Shown: positions 57,301 through 64,000 of the stretch, piece after piece
Numbering within the stretch: the stretch's first letter is position 1
Layout of the letters: each line of letters opens with the position of its first letter
NCBI GenBank assembly: GCA_964036665.1
Contig: OZ038528.1
Span: 8,190,501-8,254,500, forward strand
DNA: 64,000 nt
Origin: Gordius sp. MW1
Taxonomy: Eukaryota > Nematomorpha > Gordioida > Gordea > Gordiidae
Direction: 5' to 3'
Notes under the pieces: model-generated
Told to the model about the DNA's origin: nothing
The model's input: the letters and a program-made list of their open reading frames with translations, nothing else
Database searches by the model: none
Made by a program: the position numbers and the translations under genes

Positions 57301-60300
57301 GAGGGCTGGACTTTTTTGGTTTTTGATTTTTAGTTTATTACATATAAAAATTTTATAAAAATTTTATTGGCAGCTTTTCGCCCCCCCCCCTTCCATTAAA
57401 ATATCCTGGCTAGGCGTTAGGTTAAATTATCATCTTTAAAAGGAATTGCAGAAAAATGAACCAACCTTAATTCCAAATCACCTAGGCTTATACTAGAATT
57501 AGAGACGCCATATTTTCTTAATGTTGTTAGAAAATGGCTCAAGTGAATTTATTAATGTTATATAATTTAGGTTTTGTTTTAAGGCCATAATTAAACACTT
57601 GCTGAATCGATTTGCATAAACGCTTTTGATTATTCTAATACGCGGGGAAGATTTGGGTGAACATACAAGATGATTTAGACAATAATAGAAATAGCGGGAT
57701 ACTTATAACAATGTATGTTTGTTAAATTAATTTTTTGAATTTATTTTTTTTTGATTTGTTTTTCTAATTTTGTATTATTGCCTGTAACGAGATAAGAATT
57801 ACCTATGGGTTAAATCAAACTTATAAAATAATTTGACTTAAGTTTTTATATGAACTTAATTATAAATAAAGTGAATTAAACGATAGATGTTGTTTTATTT
57901 ATCTGCATCACCAGCACCGGACAAAAACGTGTTTTTAGAAGAGTTTAGATTAACAATTCTGATCTCAACACCAAAATCCTTAGAACCACACCCAATCCAT
58001 TTAAAACTTCTGAATAAATATCATTGTAAGGAGTGGATGGATGCATTGTATGAACAAATGGGTACAGGTAATTTTTTTACATCACACATTGTAAGCATAT
58101 ATGATTTTATTAAAATAATATTAATTGCTATTCAATTTGTAATGATTAGAGCGCAAGTTCAACGTCGATATACTGTATTCGCCAGTTAAAAGTCAAGTTA
58201 AACTCGGACCAGCTAAATTGCATGTGTTAAATGGCAAATTTTGTTTGGTTTCCACCTTCCCCCTGCCCACAATATTGGGTAATTGGAAATTTACAGAATT
58301 AAAAAGATTTGGGAAGATGGGAAATAAATATTGTTTTGAGACAGGAACAAGGAATGGCCTTGATAAAAGTAAATTTTTGTGTTATTAACAAAAAGAAACG
58401 AATTGTAAATGAAACAAATATTGAAATAAATTTAACATTTTATTTTGTTTGTCATCATACAAATAATTTTGACAATCTCAGGCGGTTTATATATACTTGT
58501 ATCTAACCAAGAAACAATAGACACCATTGAAGAAACCTTTAAAGATGCGTCTCTCTACATAATGAAACGCCCTTCAAGTAGTTTATTTAATAATTTGTTT
58601 ATAGAAAAGTCAAGACATATTTAAAAAATAAGCGACTATTTCAAACGATGGCAAAAAATTAATTTTATCGTTCAATTAATTTAATAATGTCGTTGCTTAT
58701 TTGGTTCAGGCCCTCTTAATCTTTACTGTTATATGTTTATAGATCGCTAGATTAAAATTTTTGAGAGGAGGGAAGATTATTTAATTAAAATCATCATTTA
58801 AGTTTTAAATGCAAAATAGCAAATCAAATATAAAATACATGTCAGGTAATTCAAAATTAAAAAGTATTTAAATTAATGTAAAGTCGTCAAAGATTTGGCA
58901 AGCCAAATTTAGAATTTTTTAGGATAGAGTAACAGGGAAATTTAACAGAAGGGAATCAAACCTTAAAAGTATTTGTATTCAGTAAAAACCCCATTCAACG
59001 CGACAGCATTTGACGTTAGCGTTGGATTATGCTAAGAAGTACTAAGATTGCTAGTGAATTAAATACCTGCCCAATGTAAACATCTACAAAATTACTTGAG
59101 CGGGAGAAAGATTTCCCTTCCCCACCCCCGAATTGCCCTGCTACGCAATTTGTTTCACCAGGGGCTTTTATTATCGCGTGACAAATATATGCGAAAATAA
59201 GCGCGCGACAAAAAGGCAATATGTAAAATGGTGAAATTTTTGGCAAAAACGAATTAATGGAGTTGAAAGAACGGACAATAAGTTGAGGCGATTAACACGC
59301 AGAAAAACGAACGAATGATTTTCTGAGCTGCGATCGTGATTAAATAGTGACGGGTGACGTGATCACTTTGGGATTTAGTTCCGTTCTTTCTCAGCTGTCT
59401 CCTCTGAGAATTCGTTTTCCCCATAACCCTATATCGATGTCTGACTCCTTTGATGATTCGGGTTTCGTGAAACCCTCTGGTAATAGGTTCGTATCCGAGT
59501 ATGGGACTGAGTGTCGGTCCGGTGGTAGCCAGGTTCGCGAAGGCCAGTCAGCCGGGCTGCCCGGTGGAAGTCTACTTCAGATAAAATTGGAGGTGTAGTA
59601 GGTTAGTGAGGTCGTATATGCTAATAAAGCTACTGATGATGCCTCCCACTACAGGTGAGTTCGACCCTCCTTTTCTAGGAACAAAAAAGGCTGTAGTGGA
59701 ATCTGTATTCACCTGCGGGAAGCAAAAGCCGTTGTGGAAGGCGTGAAGATCGGCGTAGATGGCTGCGAGGGTTTCCACTGCTGTTATGTGTGCGTTTGGT
59801 GGCCAGGCTAGCATGGTTCTTGCCGCTTCTTTGAAGGTAATCGAGAAGTTCTGTTCGTCCGAGTTGATCCCGATGTAGCTGTCGGAGGCGTCTGCCCAGA
59901 TGTAGGTATCATGGGGGTTGTAGAGTGGGACGGTTTTTTTTAACAAAGCTAGGCACCCGAGAAACTTGTTTTTGGCTAGTAGCTTGTCGTGCTTGGGACC
60001 ATGTGGGGAGACCAGGGCGTAGAATGGGGACAGGAGCTTTGACATTCCTGCTAGGTTGTAGAAGAAGTCCAAGGCTTCTAATAGGGAGAAGTCGTTTGGC
60101 CTATGTTCGGTGGTGAGTAGGTAGAAGGCGCGTACGCCCGCTTTGTTTGTGTAAGCATCATGCCTAGATATTCGATGTTTGTGACCGGGGCTATCCTGGT
60201 TTTAGATATGTTGATGGTGAGGCCCCAGTCCTTTGCCATCTCAGCGAAGTCTCCCTAGTTCAGTGACATTATCGGGGTTCTCATCGTATATGAGGATGTC

Positions 60301-61319
60301 GTCTAGCTAGACGTTGTAAAGGGAGCGCGTGACTTTTTGGTTAGATCGGCTACAAACATTTGGAGAACGAAGGGGCTGAAGAGGCCCCCTAATGGTAGAG
60401 TTTGTTCTTCCATCTGTGCCCGCGTACTTCTTTGTGTGGATGGGTATAGAAAAAACGCAGCTTTTGGGTCGATTTTCACGGCGTAGTTTGCATTCGTTTT
60501 TGCCAAAAATTACACCATTTTACATTACGCCTTTATATGGCGAGCTTAATTTCGCATATATTTGTCACGCGTGAATAAAAGCCCCTGGTGAAACAAATTG
60601 CGTAGCCAGAACAATTTAGGGCCCCCTCGGATTTTATTAGCCTTTACCAACTCTCCTATCTTTCTCCTCCACTCCCGCCCCCTCCATGTGTGATTGCGGA
60701 TATATTAACTTTGTTTACATATTATTAACAGTTTGCAGTAATATAATTTAATAACATTATATCAGGATTGAACCTCACAATAAGATTTGTCTAAGGAATA
60801 TCGGTTAAGATTTGATCTCCTTTTCCCCCTAATCTAAATATGACTACCCTTTTTTATAAAGTAAATTATTGTAATTATTTATTTAAAGCCTAATATTGCT
60901 GATATACAAAGGTTGGATGAATAACATATAAATTTATAATTAATGTTTAATATGATAACCTTATTGTAGACGATTTAAATGGACAGAGGGATCCGAAGCG
61001 AAAGTGGCATCAATCCCATCTCTATGATTACCTTGCCAAAAATGATAATTATGAATTACCACCTCCTATGCCAATAATAGAATGTAAGGCGGCAACTATG
61101 AGAAATTTTGATTACTACACCATGCCTGATAAAAAACTCGAAAGAGTTAAATATAACACATTACCAATTCGTAACAAACAAAGTCTGATTGACAACGACG
61201 GGACTTCTACGAAGCACTCCCAGTTATATAGACCTCCTATGGAATATGATCCTTCTTTTAGGTTTGAAATTGAAACGCAAAAGCCCACTTCATGCGATAT
61301 CAGATCAATGAGTGCAAAG
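51390..61319 (+). CDS. Dok: Dok-family adaptor (PH + IRS-type PTB), 3' end not found
   Basis: Docking proteins bind phosphotyrosine motifs of receptors through a PTB domain and recruit RasGAP, Crk or Nck through tyrosines in the tail; they work at the inner plasma membrane. Seven exons join in phase: 51390-51458, 51653-51698, 55244-55390, 57939-58067, 58150-58368, 58482-58577, 60970-61319 (352 codons, ending phase 0). The PH domain is about residues 4-126 (PPLKLWRRNQWEECN near the start, HCKEWMDALYEQMG at its last helix). The PTB domain is about 132-230: GNWKFTELKRFG, YCFETGTRNG and GLYILVSNQETIDTIEETF follow the IRS/Dok pattern. The tail has YELP, YTMP and YRPP at 263, 285 and 322, of the YxxP type bound by RasGAP/Crk SH2 domains. 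The start ATG gives a PH domain with almost no leader, as in Dok. The last exon shown ends at a GTAGAA donor; later exons were not recognised. IRS or FRS2 is less likely given size and domain order. Confidence 0.72.
52124..52277. mobile_element. hAT-like MITE, GGGCGTAGCCAGG family, 154 bp
   Basis: Ends CATGGGCGTAGCCAGG and CCTGGCTACCCCCATG; flanks CAAATGCA (52116-52123) and CACATGCA (52278-52285), an 8-bp duplication with one mismatch. In Dok-like intron 2. Confidence 0.85.
52363..52551. mobile_element. hAT-like MITE, TA(A)GTGTTGTAAAA family, 189 bp
   Basis: Starts TAAGTGTTGTAAAA, ends TTTTACAAAACT; flanks ACAATTAA at 52355-52362 and 52552-52559 are identical. A relative of the giant palindrome's termini. 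Confidence 0.8.
52845..53482. mobile_element. CCCG-rich hAT-like repeat in Dok-like intron 2
   Basis: Begins with 'gactccgacccgacctg' and 'aacccgaacccggccc' clusters and ends 'ggcccgactccttaaa' to 'gtgcaggtttcta', which parallels the end at 7222. The left boundary is approximate. Confidence 0.5.
55689..57420. mobile_element. CCCG-rich composite repeat, second copy, in Dok-like intron 3
   Basis: A C run at 55689-55706, 'gattaagacacttataaata', 'gaagtttttccatactcagg', CCCG clusters at 56960-57060 and 57230-57315, then 'tatcctggctaggcgttag' near 57420 follow the order of 48608-49862. It contains the MITE at 56782-56926. Confidence 0.55.
56782..56926. mobile_element. hAT-like MITE, GGGCGTAGCCAGG family, diverged, 145 bp
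   Basis: Ends CATGGGAGTAGCCAAGG and 'gctggataggtcaatg' are worn, but flanks ATAATAGG at 56774-56781 and 56927-56934 are identical 8-bp duplications. Confidence 0.85.
59131..60620 (-). mobile_element. Retroelement RT/RNase H fragment between long inverted repeats (DIRS- or Ty3-like)
   Basis: Minus strand from 60500: AVKIDPKAAFF (reverse transcriptase), FSPFVLQMFVADLTKKS, then a catalytic box LDDILIY preceded by a stop where its first tyrosine should be (about 60290-60310), and an RNase H-like part with WADASDSYIG, ITFKEAARTM, HITAVETLAAIYA and NTDSTTAFFV to about 59572. Stops and frameshifts make it a pseudogene. It is enclosed by inverted repeats of about 115 bp (59141-59254 and 60492-60605; 'aatttgtttcaccaggggct'). 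Inverted ends occur in DIRS-type elements. The left part (59347-59598) has an open frame in the opposite direction (MSDSFDDSGFVKPSGNRF), as if a second element 5' end had been joined head to head. It lies in Dok-like intron 6. Confidence 0.65.
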
Positions 61320-62741
61320 GTAGAAATACATATATATATCAATAAGTTTAAATATGCAAAGGAAAAAACGAATAATTTTTAAAATTAGGTTATAAAGGAA
61401 CAAATTACTCAAACTAATCTAAAGTAGTTTTTTTAAATTATTCTTATTTTACTAAGCGCATTTTTTAATTGAAATAGGACCATTATTTTTAATAGGATTA
61501 TTTTTCTTTATGACAAATTAATATAAAAAATGATAAATCAAGAAATCTGCTTCTAATAAGAATCCGCTAAATGGCAAATCATTCCCAAATTTTAAATTAC
61601 TCTGAATTTGTCAACTTTGGTTCACTCTATGGAAAGAGCTTAAAGATGATCAGCATTAGAGTCTTGCAGAATCATTTATTGTTCAACCTGAACTCAAGAC
61701 AATTTTTATAAATTTGTTGAAAGCCCGCCACTGCCCAATTTTACTTTCTAGACCACTTCGGCTTCTTATTTTAATTTTTAGACAAGCTTAATTTTCTTAC
61801 CACTTAAAAATCTCGATCAATATAAAATGTTTTAAACGGGAATTATTATGGTAGATGTAGATTAAATACATAACAAGTTAAATATCTATGTGGAGTGTAA
61901 AGTGAACAAAATCAAATAGTCAAACTTAACAATATTGTAAGAATTAAATCATATAGGGTTATGCTATTTGTTATAAAATTGAATAAGCATGCGTTCTAAA
62001 TTAAACCTTTATTGTATTTAAAGCTCAAAATTAAATTTAATTTTGAAAGAATAAGTATTATAATAAACTATTTCACTAAGTTGCTTGGAAAGATTTTTAA
62101 AAAGTAACTACTTCAGTTTTAAATAAACAGACTAGCTAGTTCTAGTTAATTTTTTATAACTTTATTAGTTCATTCACAACAAAAATTATTGTGCGCTCCT
62201 ACGTAATAATTGTTAACTATATTCAATCCTAAGAATTATACCGTCAGCGTCACCTTTGTTCCAAGTCTTAAAGAAGCCCAACTTTTTACAATCAATTTAA
62301 AAATCTGGCATATTAATCATTAGTAATGATGCGGAAAAACCTAGAAAAATCTTGATGTCATCTCGGAAAATTGAGACGAGAATTTTGACCTATTAGACTT
62401 TTTGTTCGAGATCTCGGCTTAAAATTTTCTTTAAATTAATGCTAATATTTTGTATTCACATTTAGGATGTTTATGTAAATTAATATCATTGGGTTAACAT
62501 TGGATATTTTTAATTTTTGAATTAATAACTTTGCCTTGTTCAATTAAATATGCCTTTAAGGTTTTCAAATAATCATTAAATATATTCATAACAAATTTTT
62601 AACCTGAGCATTAATATAATATGAACGTACAAACACAAGATCTGATAAAGTAGTAAATATTACTAAAAACATCTTCAAATTTCGCAACAATTGCATCATC
62701 CTCTCTATGAAGAATATTCTAAACCGTTAATTAAAGAAGGT
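61320..62741. other. Downstream of the last recognised Dok-like exon
   Basis: AT-rich sequence without clear exons. It is either intron leading to exons beyond the window or the 3' flank. A readthrough of exon 7 past its GTAGAA donor meets a stop at 61380. Confidence 0.5.
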
Positions 62742-63834
62742 TAGGGGAGACCGGAACTAGTCGTAGCCCGGGGTTACTATTATCTAGAGTTGTTATATTG
62801 CTAACTTTCTTCAACTCCAGCTACCATCTGCTCGAGTTTCTGCCCGGCCCTGGAGCATTTTTATATGCCACTGCTCTGCCTAGTGCACCAAAAGCGAGCA
62901 CATATTGTGCTAACTCGCATATTAAGCAACTCAGTGTGTGCTCGCGTCTGGAGTTTGAAGAAAGTTAGCAATTTAACAACTCTACTATTATCTTTGTAAT
63001 TATTTTTTAAAATAATAATGATACATAATTAAAATTTAAACCGTATGTGTATTTTCATAAGTTATAAGTAAAAAAAATTTTTGTTTAGAAAAAATAGAAT
63101 TTAAAATTTTTATAGAAGAAAAACGATGTTTCGGGGCTATTAGTAGCCTTGACAAAATTTGTATTTTGCACATAAAATTTTTTTGGCTATACATTTTGGA
63201 CTAATTTAAGTTTTATCTTATAAAGAAACTGTCTAGTGATTAAATTTTTATTCGCAATATAACATGTTAAATTAATAATTGTTTGTAAAAATAGGGGTCG
63301 GGGCTAGTCGGAGAGGGGCTAGTTCTAGCCATTTTTCAATTTGTCTTATTAAAAGACAAAAATTTTGTTTATAATCCAACTTAGTGTAATTCAGAATAAA
63401 AATAGACTGATTATACTTTAAAAAACGACTAAAAGTTTTCTTCCACTGCAGAATCTGTCTTTAAGTGTACTTAAGTCAGATTGTCATCTTGACCCTTTTT
63501 TATTTATATTATATAAAATGCAATCATATTACATTTGCATTTTCTATGTTTTTTATAATGTAACAAGCTTTTTATTTATTTTAGTTAGCATACACTATTA
63601 AGAAGTGAAAACGTCAGGGTTAATCTATCGCCTGAACAGGGTTATAACAAGCCCCGGGCACATTTAAAATTTCTAGAAATTTTTGATTTTTTTAAAAGCA
63701 CTTTTTCTCTATTTTTTTCTTATGGTAAAAATAAACTATAAAAATGTATTCCAATAAAAAATTATAAAAAACGTTATTAGTTTTTTTAAACGTGATTTAA
63801 TTTTTCATGACCATTTAGTCTCCAATCTCCCCTA
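62742..63834. mobile_element. TIR element, family 1, copy 2
   Basis: Starts TAGGGGAGACCGGAACTAG and ends 'tagtctccaatctccccta', matching 1600-2489 along its length ('tcggggctattagtagcctt', 'gggctagtcggagaggggct'). It is longer because it holds a 198-bp insertion plus duplicated target. Confidence 0.8.
62786..62983. mobile_element. 198-bp MITE nested in family 1 copy 2, 10-bp target duplication
   Basis: The ends AGAGTTGTTATATTGCTAAC and GTTAGCAATTTAACAACTCT are inverse over about 35 bp. Flanks ACTATTATCT at 62776-62785 and 62984-62993 are identical, and the other copy (about 1633-1642) has this sequence once, which proves the insertion. A 9-11-bp duplication with such ends suggests a Mutator-like origin. 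Confidence 0.9.
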
Positions 63835-64000
63835 TATAAATTTGGCTGAAATGGCTAAAAATATTTTGAGCACCATACGCGAATACACCATGTTTAGTCT
63901 AGAAATTTGCATACTTAAAGATCTTTTGTCATTATCAAATAAAGTTTTTATTAAAGAAAGCTTAAGATATGATCAACCTTGTTTTATTTTGTTTGCCAAT

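Noticed and set aside
57887-58189. Start of a separate gene at the ATG near 57887
   Set aside because: A good acceptor at 57938 joins in phase with the exon at 55244-55390, so the upstream part of this frame is intron.

Overview
The window is AT-rich eukaryotic DNA with spliced genes, very short introns (37-45 bp in several places), three recognisable animal genes and a very high load of nested mobile elements. The BTBD9, SR-protein and Dok-like genes point to a metazoan. The SR protein resembles the insect B52 type, and the Helitrons, hAT-like elements, MULE transposase and RTE LINEs fit an invertebrate, most likely an arthropod. I cannot name the species from sequence alone.

Genes. (1) 10483-12053 (+) is a complete seven-exon SR splicing factor of the SRSF4/5/6 (B52) group, 275 aa. 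(2) 23541-34053 (-) is a complete eleven-exon BTBD9 orthologue of 774 aa; every exon phase joins, and the order is BTB, BACK, two discoidin domains and a Ser/Thr-rich tail. (3) 51390-61319 (+) is a Dok-family adaptor rebuilt from seven short exons whose phases all join, with a PH domain, an IRS-type PTB domain and a tail with YxxP tyrosine motifs. Its last exons were not found and may lie beyond the window. The genes look independent; only their introns and flanks are invaded by repeats.

Mobile DNA, left to right: a degraded Helitron 5' end (18-580); a TIR element (1600-2489) with a second copy at 62742-63834; a repeat field with paired CCAATGG/CCATTGG motifs (3.2-5.2 kb) that recurs at 42.6-44.5 kb; a complete Helitron (5428-7002); an RTE LINE 3' fragment (8.44-8.96 kb); a giant palindromic element (13518-18323) carrying two inverted satellite families; a 3.6-kb Helitron (19728-23306) loaded with nested insertions; a foldback repeat in a BTBD9 intron (26.2-28.6 kb); a nest of palindromic elements beside the BTBD9 start codon (34.1-35.3 kb); a TIR element with an 8-bp target duplication that has captured part of an S-adenosylhomocysteine hydrolase gene (36122-37640); a 244-bp satellite (37.7-39.6 kb) abutting a dead MULE transposase; an RTE LINE split by a repeat field (42.1-46.6 kb); many short hAT-like MITEs with 8-bp target duplications around and inside the Dok gene; and an RT/RNase H fragment between 115-bp inverted repeats (59.1-60.6 kb).

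The most unusual objects are the 4.8-kb palindrome, whose two arms hold the same satellites in very different copy numbers (about 3 versus about 21 units of 63 bp), and the AHCY-capturing element. All boundaries, exon joins and target duplications were read by eye; no alignments or searches were run.
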